DNA from: Nocardioides potassii
GTDB lineage: Bacteria > Actinomycetota > Actinomycetes > Propionibacteriales > Nocardioidaceae
Length of the DNA: 64,000 nt
Assembly (NCBI RefSeq): GCF_021648885.1
Contig: NZ_JAKJHZ010000010.1
Span: forward strand, 248,001 to 312,000
Reading direction: 5' to 3'
In this document: one piece after another, positions 39,426 to 54,307 of the stretch
Layout of the letters: each line of letters begins with the position of its first letter
Position numbering within the stretch: position 1 is the stretch's first letter
Program-made: the position numbers and the translations under genes
The notes under the pieces: generated by a model
What the model was told of the DNA's origin: nothing
Databases searched by the model: none
What the model saw: only the letters and a program-made list of their open reading frames with translations

Positions 39426-40115
39426 CTACCAACCGCGCTCGCGCCACTCGGCGAGGTGCGGCCGCTCGTCGCCGAGGACGCCGTCCGCACCGTGGCCGGG
39501 GTGGAAGCGGGTCTCGTCGGGGAGCCGGTCGAAGACCTTGGTCTCGACCTCCCCGATGAGCTGCGCGAACGCGTCGGCGTCGCCGAAGGTCGCGCCGACG
39601 CCGCCGGGGAAGAGCGAGTCGCCGGTGAAGAGGTGCGGGTCGGGCGACACCTCGGCGTCGTCGAGCAGGAGCGCGATCGAGCCGGGCGTGTGGCCGGCGA
39701 TCGGGATGACCCGCAGGTCGCAGGTGCCGACGGCCACCTTGTCGCCCTCGCCGACCCGGCGGTCGACGGGGACCCCGGTCTGCTCCTCGATCGCGTCGGC
39801 GTCGGGAGCGCCGGCGACCACGACGGCGTCCGGGTGTGCGGCCCTGACCGCTGCCAGCGCCCGGTGGTGGTCCCAGTGCTGGTGGGTCGTCACGATCGAC
39901 GTCAGCGACCGGTCGCCGATCAGCCCGAGCAGGCGCTCGGGCTCCGCGGCGGCGTCGATGAGCACGAGCTCGTCGGTCTCGCCGCAGTGCAGGAGGTAGC
40001 AGTTGTTGGACATCTCCGGGTCGACGGCGACCTTGGTGAGCGTCAGGCAGCCGAGCTGCAGGACGTCGGGGTCGCCGCCGGGGGAGACGTCCCCCGTGTA
40101 GCCGTCGTTCACCAT
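39426..40115 (-). CDS. Metallo-beta-lactamase-fold hydrolase
   Basis: 229 residues from the ATG at 40115, preceded by GGAGG. Metal motifs: THQHWDHH (HxHxDH), the His of [17 protein letters not shown] with the bridging Asp, and FHPGHGAD. This is the glyoxalase II-like layout, which also covers mycothiol- or persulfide-linked hydrolases. The start overlaps by 7 nt the stop of an upstream mycothiol-dependent isomerase gene, which makes a thiol-conjugate substrate reasonable. The thioredoxin-rhodanese gene follows on the same strand. Confidence 0.86.
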   Translation of the reverse strand: MVNDGYTGDVSPGGDPDVLQLGCLTLTKVAVDPEMSNNCYLLHCGETDELVLIDAAAEPERLLGLIGDRSLTSIVTTHQHWDHHRALAAVRAAHPDAVVVAGAPDADAIEEQTGVPVDRRVGEGDKVAVGTCDLRVIPIAGHTPGSIALLLDDAEVSPDPHLFTGDSLFPGGVGATFGDADAFAQLIGEVETKVFDRLPDETRFHPGHGADGVLGDERPHLAEWRERGW

Positions 40116-40831
40116 GCCTCCACCTCCGGGAGTGTGCCGTTGTCGGATGTCAGGCCGTCGCCGTCGCCCCGGCCCGTCAGCCACCAGCCGAGGTCGGCCG
40201 ACGTACCGCTCACGAGGGGGCCGCCGCGCCCCTCACCGTAGTGCCACGTGCGGTCGAGGTCGGTCGGCCGGACGCCGAAGGGCGCGGGGTAGGCACGCCT
40301 GGTCATCGAGTCCAGCACGATGACGCGGAACCACTCCGGCCAGTCGGCGGCGGTGTAGCCGGTGCCCAGGTCGGCGTGGTGGATCTCGACCTCGCGCACC
40401 CGCATCAGGGGGACGTTCGCCAGCGCGAAGTCGGGGCTTCCGGGCGTCCGCTCGAAACGACCGTCCCAGTCGGCCTCCTGCATCGCCGCCAGCGCCTCCG
40501 CGAACCGGCCGGTCGCCGCGAGCAGCCGCTCGCGGAGCTCGGCAGGACCGGCGTCCGCCAGCGCGGCGATGTCGGCGTCGCGGGCCTCGCCCGAGGCGTA
40601 CATCGGCCGCGGCTGTCCGACGTGGGCGCCGTGCAGCACCCCGGCCAGCCCCTCCGCGTTGAGCGCCAGGTGCGCCACCACGTGCGAGCGCGTCCAGCCG
40701 GGGAGCAGCGAGGGCTGGGCGTACGCCGAGGCGTCCAGGCCGTCGACGGTGCGGACGAGCGCTCCGTCGGCCTCCGCGATCAGGTCGGCGAGCCCGGCGG
40801 GCGGGCCTTCGGAGCGGGTCACGGCACCCAT
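40109..40831 (-). CDS. Mycothiol-dependent maleylpyruvate isomerase-family protein
   Basis: 240 residues from the ATG at 40831. The N-terminal DinB-like bundle has the family motif [21 protein letters not shown] and the metal ligands continue in [23 protein letters not shown]. Such enzymes use mycothiol in isomerisation or transfer. The gene overlaps the MBL-fold gene by 7 nt, so the pair is translationally coupled. Divergent from uvrA. Confidence 0.86.
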   Translation of the reverse strand: MGAVTRSEGPPAGLADLIAEADGALVRTVDGLDASAYAQPSLLPGWTRSHVVAHLALNAEGLAGVLHGAHVGQPRPMYASGEARDADIAALADAGPAELRERLLAATGRFAEALAAMQEADWDGRFERTPGSPDFALANVPLMRVREVEIHHADLGTGYTAADWPEWFRVIVLDSMTRRAYPAPFGVRPTDLDRTWHYGEGRGGPLVSGTSADLGWWLTGRGDGDGLTSDNGTLPEVEAW

Positions 40832-40938
40832 CGTGCCACCCCGCAGATCCACCCTGCCGGGTGGACGATGAGCCCCTTGTCGGTGGGGGGTCCTAGTCTG
40901 GAGTGGTGCGTCGCCTTGACCGAGGGACGCCGCCGAGG

Positions 40939-40952
40939 CGAACATGTGTTCG
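40939..40952 (+). promoter_or_regulatory. SOS box (LexA site) upstream of uvrA
   Basis: CGAACATGTGTTCG is a perfect palindrome matching the Gram-positive/actinobacterial LexA consensus CGAAC-N4-GTTCG. It lies 33 bp before the uvrA GTG at 40985, where LexA would cover the promoter. This makes uvrA a member of the SOS regulon. Confidence 0.85.
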
Positions 40953-40984
40953 ACTCGCCGACAGCCGCCAGCCGAAGGACCACC

Positions 40985-44020
<3,036 letters not shown>

Positions 44021-44051
44021 CGGATCACAGGATCCTCACAGGTCCGCTCAC

Positions 44052-44057
44052 TACTGT
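44052..44057 (+). promoter_or_regulatory. -10 box of a leaderless promoter (Rieske gene)
   Basis: TACTGT, 8 nt before the ATG at 44066; no ribosome-binding site. Confidence 0.5.
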
Positions 44058-44065
44058 CTGGCCGC

Positions 44066-44530
44066 ATGACCTCCATCAACAGACGACGTGCCCTGTCCGG
44101 ATCCGCCGCTCTCGCCGTGGGGGTGCCGCTGCTGACGGCGTGCGGCAGTGACTCGACGGCCACCGACAACGGATCCTCGAGCAGTTCCAGCCCGAGCGAC
44201 CAGTCGTCGCCGTCGGAGGACGGCGGCGGGTCGTCCGGCGGTGGGGCAGCCCTCGCCAGCACGTCCGACGTACCGGTCGGCGGGTGCTTCGTGGTCGCGG
44301 CCTCCAAGATCGTGGTGACGCAGCCGACCGCGGGGGACTTCAAGGCCTTCTCCGCGGTGTGCACCCACCAGGGCTGCCTGGTGGAGTCGAGCACCGAGGG
44401 CGACATCCCGTGCCCGTGCCACGGCAGCAAGTTCTCCCTCGAGGACGGGTCGCCGCAGTCCGGGCCGGCCAGCTCGCCGCTCGAGTCGGTCCAGATCACC
44501 GTCGACGGCGACTCGATCACGCAGGCCTGA
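44066..44530 (+). CDS. Rieske [2Fe-2S] lipoprotein
   Basis: 154 residues. An N-terminal NRRRALSGSAALAVGVPLL resembles a Tat signal and ends in a lipobox LTAC (Cys26), followed by a Ser/Gly-rich linker. The Rieske ligands are C99 and H101 in CTHQGC and C116 and H119 in CPCHGS, with C104 and C118 as the usual disulfide pair. It is a membrane-anchored external electron carrier rather than the cytochrome bc subunit, as it lacks that protein's long membrane part. Partner unknown; no oxygenase gene nearby. Confidence 0.9.
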   Translation: MTSINRRRALSGSAALAVGVPLLTACGSDSTATDNGSSSSSSPSDQSSPSEDGGGSSGGGAALASTSDVPVGGCFVVAASKIVVTQPTAGDFKAFSAVCTHQGCLVESSTEGDIPCPCHGSKFSLEDGSPQSGPASSPLESVQITVDGDSITQA

Positions 44531-44631
44531 CGAGGTCTCGCCGCGCCCGAGGTTTGAACCCCGGGCCGGTGAGACATGATGCTCCCCGACCCGGCCGTAC
44601 GGACGGGCACGAACACACGGGGGAGCACGGC

Positions 44632-46848
44632 ATGTCACGTCGTCCAGCACGTCCACGCACCACCATCGCGACGGCCGCAGCCGTCGCTGCCGCACTCATG
44701 GTGCCGGCCGGGGGAGGCGCCTCCGCCGCCCCCAGCGGGCCGTCGAGCGCGGGCCGGGACACCGTCGACGTCAGCGGCACGGTGGTCGTGCTCGCGGGCG
44801 AGGACGGCAACCCCGACCGCTACTCGCTGCTGCTGCCCTCCGGGCGCACGGTCGAGCTGGCTGACGGCTTCACGGCCGAGCCGCTGTCCCACTTCCGCGG
44901 CACGGTGGCCGCCCCGGGAGCCGGCGACGGGCGCGTGCTCACCGGATCGCTCCGCTCCCGCACCCTCGCCCGCGCCGCCTCCTCGGGCACGCCGCTCGAG
45001 GTCGTCGACGCGCGCGTGGCGACCCCGGCGGCTCCGGCCCCCGGGCCTGCGCCCCACAGCACCTACGTGGCGAAGGTGACCAACTTCGGACCGATCGGCC
45101 TGACCGACCAGCAGATCCTCGACGGCCTCGCCGGCGCCCAGCAGTACTGGGTGCGCGAGTCGGCCGGCGTGATCCCGTCGTGGAGCACGGTCACCGGGGT
45201 CGTGCCGGTGGCGGCGGGCGCCGGGTCCTCGACCGACTGCGGGCTGAGCAACAACGGAGCGAGCTTCGGGGCCATCGCGGGCAACGTCGGTGCCCAGGCG
45301 TTCCCCGGCGTCGACTTCTCCGGCGCCTCGCCCAACCACCTCGTCGTCGTCGTGCCGGACAACTGCGGTGGCAGCGAGGCCGCGGGTCGCGGACGCGTCG
45401 GCACCTCGCTCGCCAGCGGCGGTCCGGTGATCATCGAGGCCGAGCCCGGCACGGGCTTCCGCGTGATCCTCGAGCACGAGTACGGCCACAACGTGGGCCT
45501 GCAGCACAGCAACAACCGCTTCCAGGAGTACGGCGGCAACTACGAGGTGATGGGAGCGGGACCGAGCAACTACTCCAACCCGGCCCTCGGCACCGTCTAC
45601 CGCATGGAGGAGGGCATCGTGGCCGCCGGCGAGGCGGTCGACGGACTGGGCGGGGGTTCGTGGAACCTCGCGCCGCGGGCGTCGGGATCGGGGCTGCGCA
45701 GCGTCCACTTCATCAACCCCGACGACGGCAAGCGCTACTTCGTCGACTACCGCGACGGCGGTGGCGCCGACGCCGGCTCGTGGTACGCCGCCAACCGCAC
45801 CGACTTCCTCGTGCGCGGCCAGACCTACCGCACCGGGGTCGTGATCGAGCGCGAGGACGCCAGCACCGGCTCGTTCCTCGTCGACACCAACGGCGCTGCC
45901 GCCGACACCGGCGCCATGCGTCCCGGCGACGCGGCGTGGTCCAACGCCTCTGGCACGGTGCGGGTCGGGGTCAGCGGCACCTCCACCGTCACGGTGAGCC
46001 GCTCGCCCGCCCCCAACGGAGCCCTCGGCGCCGGTTCGGTCGGCTTCGGCAAGCCGACCGCGCTGACCACGGTGACCGCCGCGGCCAGCTTCCCGGGTGC
46101 CACCGCGGTGCGCTACCAGTGGACCTTCAACGGCCAGCCGATCCCGCAGGCCGACGAGTCCACCTTCACCCCGTCGCTCGGCATGGTCGGCGGCACGCTC
46201 GGCGTCACCGCCAACGGCTACGCGGTCGGCTTCGAGCCCAGCCCCCAGGCGTCCGCGTCCCAGGTGGTCGCGCCGGCGACCTTCTACTACCGCAACGGCA
46301 CCAAGTCGAGGGTCACCGTCAGCGGCAAGGCCAGGGTCGGCCAGGTGCTGACCGCGTCCGGGCTGGACTGGGTGAGTGACCTCGGCACGACCCCGCCCGG
46401 CCTCACGCTGTCCTACAAGTGGCTGCGCAACGGCAAGCTCATCAAGGGCGCCCGCAAGTCGACGTACCGCCTCACCTTCCGCGACCTCAAGAAGCGGATC
46501 CAGGTCAAGGAGTACCCGAGCGCTCCCGGCTTCGAGACGGGCGGCTTCACCCGCTCCGATGAGACGCGCAAGGTCCGGATCGGCAAGCTCGCCTCGCCGC
46601 GGCCGACCGTCGGCGGCAAGGCCAAGGTCGGCAAGCGCGTGGTGGCCAGGACGAAGGGCTGGACCCGCGGCACGAAGTTCCGCTATCAGTGGTTCGTTGG
46701 GAAGAAGGCGATCCGTGGGGCCACGGGCAAGAAGCTCCGGATCTCGCGATCGCTCAAGGGCAAGAAGATCGCGGTGAAGGTCACGGGCAGCAAGCTGGGC
46801 TTCGTCAAGGCCAGCGCGAGGTCGCGCCCCACGAAGGTCAGGAAGTGA
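44632..46848 (+). CDS. Secreted metzincin-like metallopeptidase with C-terminal Ig-like repeats
   Basis: 738 residues. Signal peptide (TIATAAAVAAALMVPAGGGASA), a protease domain with HEYGHNVGLQH (H282, E283, H286, H292; HExxHxxGxxH) and the Met-turn YEVMGAG, then a beta domain, then two or more Ig-like modules beginning VTVSGKARVGQVLTA and PTVGGKAKVGKRVVA with YKWLRNGKLIKGARKSTY and YQWFVGKKAIRGATGKKL. The modules are very Lys/Arg-rich and may bind wall polymers. GGAG lies 7 nt before the ATG. A strong terminator follows. Confidence 0.85.
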   Translation: MSRRPARPRTTIATAAAVAAALMVPAGGGASAAPSGPSSAGRDTVDVSGTVVVLAGEDGNPDRYSLLLPSGRTVELADGFTAEPLSHFRGTVAAPGAGDGRVLTGSLRSRTLARAASSGTPLEVVDARVATPAAPAPGPAPHSTYVAKVTNFGPIGLTDQQILDGLAGAQQYWVRESAGVIPSWSTVTGVVPVAAGAGSSTDCGLSNNGASFGAIAGNVGAQAFPGVDFSGASPNHLVVVVPDNCGGSEAAGRGRVGTSLASGGPVIIEAEPGTGFRVILEHEYGHNVGLQHSNNRFQEYGGNYEVMGAGPSNYSNPALGTVYRMEEGIVAAGEAVDGLGGGSWNLAPRASGSGLRSVHFINPDDGKRYFVDYRDGGGADAGSWYAANRTDFLVRGQTYRTGVVIEREDASTGSFLVDTNGAAADTGAMRPGDAAWSNASGTVRVGVSGTSTVTVSRSPAPNGALGAGSVGFGKPTALTTVTAAASFPGATAVRYQWTFNGQPIPQADESTFTPSLGMVGGTLGVTANGYAVGFEPSPQASASQVVAPATFYYRNGTKSRVTVSGKARVGQVLTASGLDWVSDLGTTPPGLTLSYKWLRNGKLIKGARKSTYRLTFRDLKKRIQVKEYPSAPGFETGGFTRSDETRKVRIGKLASPRPTVGGKAKVGKRVVARTKGWTRGTKFRYQWFVGKKAIRGATGKKLRISRSLKGKKIAVKVTGSKLGFVKASARSRPTKVRK

Positions 46849-46862
46849 CCGCTCACTGAGTC

Positions 46863-46906
46863 CGACGTCCCTGATCGGGCGGCCTCCCTCCCGGTCAGGG
46901 ATGTCG
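46863..46906. terminator. Strong terminator between the metallopeptidase gene and uvrC
   Basis: Arms 46863-46879 and 46890-46906 pair over 17 bp with two G-U wobbles and a 10-nt loop. It is 14 nt past the peptidase stop and 11 nt before the uvrC -10 box. Confidence 0.75.
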
Positions 46907-46917
46907 GGGGCCGCCCG

Positions 46918-46923
46918 TAGGGT
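46918..46923 (+). promoter_or_regulatory. -10 box of a leaderless promoter (uvrC operon)
   Basis: TAGGGT, exactly 6 nt before the uvrC GTG at 46930. Confidence 0.65.
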
Positions 46924-46929
46924 TTGACC

Positions 46930-48918
46930 GTGGCCACGCCCAGCTCCTACCGACCCGCGCCCGGGTCGATCCCCACCCAGCCGGGGGTCTACCGGTTCCG
47001 CGACGCCAAGGGCCGCGTCATCTACGTCGGAAAGGCCAAGAGCCTGCGGGCCCGCCTGTCGTCCTACTTCCAGGACATCGGCAACCTCCACCCCCGGACG
47101 GCCACCATGGTGAGCACCGGGGCGAGCGTCGAGTGGACCGTCGTCGACACGGAGGTCGAGGCCCTCCAGCTCGAGTACAGCTGGATCAAGGAGTTCGACC
47201 CGCGGTTCAACGTGAAGTACCGCGACGACAAGTCCTATCCGTGGCTGGCGGTGACCGTCGGCGACGAGTTCCCGCGCGTGATGGTCGGGCGCGGCGCGAA
47301 GCGCAAGGGCACCCGCTACTTCGGCCCCTACAGCCACGCCTGGGCGATCCGCGAGACCGTCGACATCCTCCTGCGCGTCTTCCCGATGCGCTCGTGCTCC
47401 AACGGCGTCTTCAAGCGCTCCAGCCAGATCGGCCGCCCCTGCCTGCTCGGCTACATCGACAAGTGCTCGGCCCCGTGCGTCGGCAACGTCACCGAGGAGG
47501 AGCACCGCCGCATCGTCGACGACTTCTGCGACTTCATGGCCGGCCAGACCAAGCCGTTCATGGCGCGGATCCGCAAGGAGATGTACGCCGCCAGCGAGGC
47601 GCTCGACTTCGAGAAGGCCGCCCGGCTGCGGGACGACCTCGGGGCCATGGAGCGGGCGCTGGAGAAGCAGGCCGTCGTCCTCGGCGACGGCGCCGACGCC
47701 GACGTCATCGCACTCGTGGAGGACCCGCTCGAGGTCGCGGTGCAGATCTTCTACGTCCGGGGCGGACGCATCCGCGGCCAGCGCGGCTGGGTCGCCGACC
47801 GCACCGACGAGGGCGGCACGCCCGAGCTCGTCCAGGACTTCCTCCTCCAGCTCTACGGCGGCGTCAGTGCCGACGAGGGGAGAGACTCCATCCCGCGCGA
47901 GGTGCTCGTGCCGGCGCTGCCGCCGGACCACGAGGTGCTCGAGGAGCTCCTCGGCGAGCGGCGGGGGAGCAAGGTCGCCATCCGCGTGCCGCAGCGCGGG
48001 GACAAGAAGGACCTCCAGCAGACGGTCGCGACCAACGCGGCGCAGGCGCTCGCGCTCCACAAGACCAAGCGCGCCAGCGACCTCACCACCCGCAACCGGG
48101 CGCTGGAGGAGATCCAGGCCTCGCTCGGCCTCGACGAGGTCCCGCTGCGCATCGAGTGCTACGACGTCTCCAACCTCCAGGGCACCGAGGTCGTCGCCTC
48201 GATGGTGGTCTTCGAGGACGGGCTCTCCCGCAAGTCGGAGTACCGGCGCTTCGTGATCCGCGGCGTCGACGGACAGAACGACGTCGCCTCGATGCACGAG
48301 GTGATCACCCGCCGCTTCAAGCGGCTCCAGGACGAGCAGGCCAGGAGCGAGACTGTCTCGACCGACTCCGGACCGATGCTCGTCGATCCCGAGACGGGGC
48401 GTCCCCGCAAGTTCGCCTACGCCCCGTCGCTGGTCGTCGTCGACGGGGGCCCGCCCCAGGTCGCGGCCGCCCAGCAGGCGCTGTCCGAGCTCGGCATCAA
48501 CGACATCCCCGTGTGCGGGCTCGCCAAGCGGCTCGAGGAGGTGTGGCTGCCGGGGGAGGAGGACCCGGTCATCATGGCCCGCACCAGCGAGGGCCTCTAC
48601 CTGCTCCAGCGGATCCGCGACGAGGCCCACCGCTTCGCCATCACCCACCACCGCGGTCGGCGCTCCAAGTCGATGGTCGAGAGCATGCTCGACGACGTCC
48701 CCGGCCTCGGCGAGGTGCGCCGCAAGACGCTGCTCAAGCACTTCGGCTCGCTGAAGAAGCTGCGCGAGGCAGAGCCTGATGCCATCGCGCTCGTGCCGGG
48801 CATCGGTCCACGCACGGCGACGGCGATCAAGGAGGCGGTCGCGAAGGCCGACGCGACCCGCAAGACTGCCTCCCAGCCCAGGATCAACACGGCCACCGGC
48901 GAGATCGAGGAGGACTGA
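46930..48918 (+). CDS. uvrC: Excinuclease ABC subunit C
   Basis: 662 residues. GIY-YIG nuclease at the N-terminus ([22 protein letters not shown]), Cys-rich [20 protein letters not shown] domain ([28 protein letters not shown], seen in parts), the RNase H-like domain with [20 protein letters not shown] and VVDGGPPQV, and C-terminal HhH2 ([26 protein letters not shown]). It makes both incisions in nucleotide excision repair. First gene of the uvrC-rapZ-yvcK-whiA unit; the rapZ start adjoins its stop. Confidence 0.97.
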   Translation: MATPSSYRPAPGSIPTQPGVYRFRDAKGRVIYVGKAKSLRARLSSYFQDIGNLHPRTATMVSTGASVEWTVVDTEVEALQLEYSWIKEFDPRFNVKYRDDKSYPWLAVTVGDEFPRVMVGRGAKRKGTRYFGPYSHAWAIRETVDILLRVFPMRSCSNGVFKRSSQIGRPCLLGYIDKCSAPCVGNVTEEEHRRIVDDFCDFMAGQTKPFMARIRKEMYAASEALDFEKAARLRDDLGAMERALEKQAVVLGDGADADVIALVEDPLEVAVQIFYVRGGRIRGQRGWVADRTDEGGTPELVQDFLLQLYGGVSADEGRDSIPREVLVPALPPDHEVLEELLGERRGSKVAIRVPQRGDKKDLQQTVATNAAQALALHKTKRASDLTTRNRALEEIQASLGLDEVPLRIECYDVSNLQGTEVVASMVVFEDGLSRKSEYRRFVIRGVDGQNDVASMHEVITRRFKRLQDEQARSETVSTDSGPMLVDPETGRPRKFAYAPSLVVVDGGPPQVAAAQQALSELGINDIPVCGLAKRLEEVWLPGEEDPVIMARTSEGLYLLQRIRDEAHRFAITHHRGRRSKSMVESMLDDVPGLGEVRRKTLLKHFGSLKKLREAEPDAIALVPGIGPRTATAIKEAVAKADATRKTASQPRINTATGEIEED

Positions 48919-49788
48919 GTGACGGACCCGACGCCCGGAGAGCTCGTGATCGTCACCGGCATGACCGGGGCGGGGCGCAGCACGGCCGCCAAGGAGCTCG
49001 AGGACCTCGGCTACTTCGTGGTCGACAACCTCCCCCCGACGCTGGTGCGCGACGTCGTGCGCCTCGTCGACGACAGTCGCGGGATCGACCAGCCGATCGC
49101 CGTGGTCGTCGACGTGCGCTCGGGGTCGTTCTTCGACTCGCTCCAGGCCAACCGCCACCAGCAGGTGACCGGACGCCCCACGACGCTGCTGTTCCTCGAG
49201 GCCAGCGACGAGGTGCTCGTCCGGCGCCAGGAGGCCGCACGTCGGCCCCACCCGCTCCAGGCCGGCGGCCGCCTGCTCCACGGCCTCCAGCGCGAGCGCG
49301 AGGTGATGGCCGACATCCGCGCCGACGCCGACGTCCTGCTCGACACCTCCAACTTCAACGTGCACCAGCTGCAGGACCGGATCACCGAGCTCTTCGGCAG
49401 CGACGCGTCGACCCAGCTCAAGGTGACGGTCATCAGCTTCGGCTTCAAGTACGGCATCCCGGTCGACGCCGACTGGGTCGCCGACATGCGCTTCCTGCCC
49501 AACCCCCACTGGGTCCCCGAGCTGCGACCCCAGAACGGGCGCGACGCGGCGGTGTCCGACTACGTCCTCTCGCAGGACGGCGCGGGGACGTTCCTCGAGC
49601 AGTACCTCCCGGTGCTCGCCACCGTCGCCGAGGGCTACCTCCGCGAGGGCAAGCGCTTCATGCAGGTCGCCGTCGGCTGCACCGGCGGCAAGCACCGCAG
49701 CGTCGCGATGACGGAGGAGATCGCCGCGCGGATGCGCGACTCCGGCTACTCCGTCCGCACCGCGCACCGCGACCTCGGCAGGGAGTGA
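48919..49788 (+). CDS. rapZ: RNase adapter / nucleotide-binding protein RapZ (YvcJ)
   Basis: 289 residues. P-loop GMTGAGRSTAA near the N-terminus, YFVVDNLPPTLV, DVRSGSFFDSL, and the C-terminal domain with SFGFKYGIPVDADWVADMRFLPNP and IGCTGGKHRS-type VGCTGGKHRSVAMTE. It binds nucleotides or UDP-GlcNAc-like ligands; in Gram-positives it works with YvcK on envelope and division control. The GTG directly follows the uvrC TGA, and yvcK begins 1 nt after its stop. Confidence 0.95.
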   Translation: MTDPTPGELVIVTGMTGAGRSTAAKELEDLGYFVVDNLPPTLVRDVVRLVDDSRGIDQPIAVVVDVRSGSFFDSLQANRHQQVTGRPTTLLFLEASDEVLVRRQEAARRPHPLQAGGRLLHGLQREREVMADIRADADVLLDTSNFNVHQLQDRITELFGSDASTQLKVTVISFGFKYGIPVDADWVADMRFLPNPHWVPELRPQNGRDAAVSDYVLSQDGAGTFLEQYLPVLATVAEGYLREGKRFMQVAVGCTGGKHRSVAMTEEIAARMRDSGYSVRTAHRDLGRE

Positions 49789-49789
49789 C

Positions 49790-50758
49790 GTGGCCCGCGG
49801 GACCGCGCAGGCCGCGGTCGCCCTGGGTGGCGGGCACGGGCTCTTCGCCACGCTCTCGGCGCTGCGCCGGCTCCACGACGACCTCACGATCGACGACCTG
49901 ACCGCGGTCGTGACGGTCGCCGACAACGGTGGGTCGTCGGGCCGGCTGCGGGGCGAGTTCGGCGTACTGCCCCCGGGGGACCTGCGGATGGCCCTCGCCG
50001 CGCTCTGCGGTGACGACGAGTGGGGCCGCACCTGGGCCGAGGTGCTCCAGCACCGGTTCGCCGGACAGGGCGAGATGCAGGGCCACGTGACCGGCAACCT
50101 GCTGATCGTGTCGTTGTGGGAGCTGATGGGCGACCACGTGCGGGCGCTCGACTGGGTCGGCCGCCTGCTCGGCGCCCACGGGCGGGTGCTGCCGATGGCG
50201 ACCACGCCGATGGACATCTCCGCGCGGGTGCGGGGCGCCGACCCGGCCGACCCCGACGGCGTCACGGTCGTGCGCGGCCAGGTCGAGGTCGCCACGACCG
50301 GCGGCCAGATCGAGTCCGTCGCCCTCGTCCCGGAGGACCCCGAGGCGTGCGAGGAGGCCGTCGAGGCGATCCGGGCGGCGGAGTGGGTCGTGCTCGGACC
50401 CGGCTCGTGGTTCTCGTCGGTCATCCCGCACCTGATGGTGCCCGGCCTGCGTCGCGCCCTCGCCGAGACCGACGGCCGCCTGGTCGTGGTGCTCAACCTC
50501 GAGGCACAGGCGGGGGAGACGACCGGGTTCGGGCCCGCCGACCACCTCGCCGTGCTGTTCGAGCACGCCCCCGACCTCACCGTCCACGCCGTCCTGGTCG
50601 ACTCCTCCGCCCTGGCCGGCGACCGCGAGCGGCTGGAGAAGGTCGTCGCGGACCACGGTGCACGGCTCGTCGTCGCGGACATCGCCGTTCCCGGCGAGCC
50701 GAGGCACGACCCCGACCGGCTGGCCGCCGCGTTCGGGGGCATCATCGAGGAGGGCTGA
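49790..50758 (+). CDS. yvcK: YvcK/CofD-like gluconeogenesis factor
   Basis: 322 residues. [74 protein letters not shown] and [14 protein letters not shown] are the conserved CofD-like motifs. In Bacillus and mycobacteria YvcK (CuvA) binds UDP-sugars and is needed for normal wall growth on gluconeogenic carbon. Between rapZ and whiA in the order typical of actinobacteria and firmicutes. Confidence 0.95.
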   Translation: MARGTAQAAVALGGGHGLFATLSALRRLHDDLTIDDLTAVVTVADNGGSSGRLRGEFGVLPPGDLRMALAALCGDDEWGRTWAEVLQHRFAGQGEMQGHVTGNLLIVSLWELMGDHVRALDWVGRLLGAHGRVLPMATTPMDISARVRGADPADPDGVTVVRGQVEVATTGGQIESVALVPEDPEACEEAVEAIRAAEWVVLGPGSWFSSVIPHLMVPGLRRALAETDGRLVVVLNLEAQAGETTGFGPADHLAVLFEHAPDLTVHAVLVDSSALAGDRERLEKVVADHGARLVVADIAVPGEPRHDPDRLAAAFGGIIEEG

Positions 50759-50822
50759 GCCGCCCCGAGCACCGCCCCTCTCGAGGCCGAGGGTCGTTGA
50801 CGCGCATGCGAGGATTCCGATC

Positions 50823-51809
50823 ATGGCAATGACGGCGCAGGTGAAGGCGGAGCTCGCCAACACCCAGATCACCAAGACCTGCTGCCGCAAGGCCGAGGTC
50901 GCCTCGATGCTCCGGTTCGCGGGCGGCCTCCACATCGTCAGCGGCAAGATCGTCGTGGAGGCCGAGCTCGACACCGGAGCGGCTGCGCGTCGGCTGCGCA
51001 AGGACATCTCCGAGGTCTACGGCCACCCCTCCGACGTCGTCATGGTGCAGGGCAACGGCATCCGCAAGGGCAGCCGCTACATCGTGCGGGTGACCAAGGA
51101 CGGCGAGGCCCTCGCCCGCCAGACCGGGCTGCTCGACCAGCGCGGCCGGCCGGTGCGCGGCCTGCCGCCCGCCGTCGTGAGCGGTGGCGGCTGTGACGCG
51201 GTGGCCGCCTGGCGCGGGGCGTTCCTCGCCCACGGCTCGCTGACCGAGCCCGGCCGGTCCTCCTCGCTCGAGATCACCTGCCCCGGCCCCGAGGCAGCGC
51301 TCGCCATCGTCGGCGTCGCCCGACGCCTCGGCATCTCGGCCAAGGCGCGCGAGGTGCGTGGCATCGACCGTGTCGTGATCCGCGACGGCGACGCCATCGG
51401 CGCGCTCCTCACCCGGCTCGGTGCGCACGAGTCGCTGATGGCGTGGGAGGAGCGCCGGATGCGCCGCGAGGTCCGCGCGACCGCCAACCGGCTGGCCAAC
51501 TTCGACGACGCCAACCTGCGCCGCTCCGCCCGCGCCGCGGTCGCCGCCGGCGCTCGTGTCGAGCGCGCCCTCGAGATCCTCGGCGAGGAGATCCCCGACC
51601 ACCTCCGCCAGGCCGGCCACCTCCGCCTCGAGCACAAGCAGGCCTCGCTCGAGGAGCTCGGCCAGCTCCACGACCCCGTCCTCACCAAGGACGCGATCGC
51701 CGGCCGCATCCGCCGCCTGCTCGCGATGGCCGACAAGCGCGCCGAGGAGCTCGGCATCCCCGACACCGAGGCCTCCCTCACGCCGGAGATGCTCGCCGAG
51801 GACGCCTGA
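50823..51809 (+). CDS. whiA: Sporulation/cell-division regulator WhiA
   Basis: 328 residues, a normal WhiA length. N-terminal LAGLIDADG-like fold ([55 protein letters not shown]) and C-terminal helix-turn-helix ([35 protein letters not shown]). In Streptomyces it acts with WhiB to start sporulation septation; in non-sporulating relatives it controls division genes. Last gene of the operon, 64 bp after yvcK. Followed by two hairpins. Confidence 0.96.
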   Translation: MAMTAQVKAELANTQITKTCCRKAEVASMLRFAGGLHIVSGKIVVEAELDTGAAARRLRKDISEVYGHPSDVVMVQGNGIRKGSRYIVRVTKDGEALARQTGLLDQRGRPVRGLPPAVVSGGGCDAVAAWRGAFLAHGSLTEPGRSSSLEITCPGPEAALAIVGVARRLGISAKAREVRGIDRVVIRDGDAIGALLTRLGAHESLMAWEERRMRREVRATANRLANFDDANLRRSARAAVAAGARVERALEILGEEIPDHLRQAGHLRLEHKQASLEELGQLHDPVLTKDAIAGRIRRLLAMADKRAEELGIPDTEASLTPEMLAEDA

Positions 51810-51828
51810 GCGCTCCACCGGCTCTGGA

Positions 51829-51848
51829 GTCACCGGATGTCCGGTGAC
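51829..51848. terminator. Terminator after whiA
   Basis: GTCACCGG and CCGGTGAC form a perfect 8-bp stem with a 4-nt loop, 19 nt past the stop. Confidence 0.7.
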
Positions 51849-51854
51849 CGCAAT

Positions 51855-51884
51855 GGTTGTCAGCCGAGATCTCGGCCGACAACC
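51855..51884. promoter_or_regulatory. 30-bp near-perfect palindrome between whiA and gap
   Basis: GGTTGTC/GACAACC outer arms and GCCGAGA/TCTCGGC inner arms are contiguous, with a single A/C mismatch and no loop. The symmetry suits either a protein-binding operator or a cruciform; it follows the whiA terminator by 6 nt and precedes the first gap promoter. Confidence 0.55.
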
Positions 51885-51921
51885 GTAGGACTCGGCCACG
51901 GAGCAGGCCCGCGGGGCCGGA

Positions 51922-53088
<1,167 letters not shown>

Positions 53089-53093
53089 CGTCG

Positions 53094-54305
53094 ATGGCAG
53101 AGACCGCAGGCATCGAGTCACTCGGCGACCTGACGGGCAAGCGCGTGCTGGTCCGCTCGGACCTCAACGTGCCGCTCGACGGGACGACCATCACCGATGA
53201 CGGCCGGATCCGCGCGAGCGTGCCGACCATCCAGCAGCTCGCCGAGGCGGGCGCCCGGGTGGTCGTCACCGCCCACCTGGGCCGCCCCGACGGGTCGCCC
53301 GACCCGAAGTACTCGTTGAAGCCGGTCGCCGAACGGCTCGCCGAGCTGCTCGGCCGGCCGGTCGCCTTCGCGACCGACACCGTGGGCAGCAGCGCCACGG
53401 AGACGGTGGAGGCACTCCAGGACGGCGAGGTCGCCGTCCTGGAGAACGTCCGCTTCAACGACGGCGAGACCAGCAAGGACGACGCCGTTCGCGCGTCGTT
53501 CGCCGGGCAGCTCGCGCAGCTGGCCGACGCGTTCGTCTCCGACGGTTTCGGCGTCGTGCACCGCAAGCAGGCCAGCGTGTACGACGTCGCGCTGAGGCTG
53601 CCGTCCGCGATGGGCGGGCTGGTCGCGGCCGAGGTCGACGTGCTCCGCCGGCTCACCGAGCACCCGGAGCGGCCCTACGTCGTCGTGCTGGGTGGCTCGA
53701 AGGTGTCCGACAAGCTCGGCGTCATCGACAACCTCATCGACAAGGCCGACAAGATCCTGATCGGCGGCGGGATGGTGTTCACCTTCCTCAAGGCCCAGGG
53801 TCACGAGGTCGGCAAGAGCCTGCTCGAGGAGGACCAGCTCGACACCTGCACCCGCTACCTCACCGAGGCGGCGGACCGGGGCGTGGAGATCGTCCTGCCG
53901 ACCGACGTCGTGGTCGACACCGCGTTCCCCTCGGGGGACCGCGAGCCGCAGCCCCGCGTCGTACCGGCCTCCGAGATCCCGTCGGACGCGCTCGGTCTCG
54001 ACATCGGTCCCGAGTCGGCGGCAGCCTTCGCGGCCGCGCTCGCCGACGCGCGGACCGTCTTCTGGAACGGCCCGATGGGCGTCTTCGAGGTCGACGCCTT
54101 CGCCGACGGCACGCGTGCCGTGGCGCAGGCGCTGACCGAGGTGGACGGCCTGTCGGTCGTCGGTGGTGGCGACTCCGCCGCCGCCGTGCGCCAGCTCGGC
54201 TTCGACGAGGCCGCGTTCGGGCACATCTCCACCGGCGGTGGCGCGTCGCTGGAGTTCCTGGAGGGCAAGGAGCTCCCGGGCATCGCCGTACTCGAGAGGG
54301 ACTGA
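53094..54305 (+). CDS. pgk: Phosphoglycerate kinase
   Basis: 403 residues from the ATG at 53094. [70 protein letters not shown] and the C-terminal GGGDSAAAV and [16 protein letters not shown] are all conserved. It makes ATP from 1,3-bisphosphoglycerate. The tpiA GTG starts 2 nt after its stop. Confidence 0.98.
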   Translation: MAETAGIESLGDLTGKRVLVRSDLNVPLDGTTITDDGRIRASVPTIQQLAEAGARVVVTAHLGRPDGSPDPKYSLKPVAERLAELLGRPVAFATDTVGSSATETVEALQDGEVAVLENVRFNDGETSKDDAVRASFAGQLAQLADAFVSDGFGVVHRKQASVYDVALRLPSAMGGLVAAEVDVLRRLTEHPERPYVVVLGGSKVSDKLGVIDNLIDKADKILIGGGMVFTFLKAQGHEVGKSLLEEDQLDTCTRYLTEAADRGVEIVLPTDVVVDTAFPSGDREPQPRVVPASEIPSDALGLDIGPESAAAFAAALADARTVFWNGPMGVFEVDAFADGTRAVAQALTEVDGLSVVGGGDSAAAVRQLGFDEAAFGHISTGGGASLEFLEGKELPGIAVLERD

Positions 54306-54307
54306 CC

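Noticed and set aside
44635..50772. A 2045-codon open frame on the minus strand
   Set aside because: It is antisense to uvrC, rapZ, yvcK and the metallopeptidase gene, all of which have clear domains. Long antisense frames are expected at this GC content.
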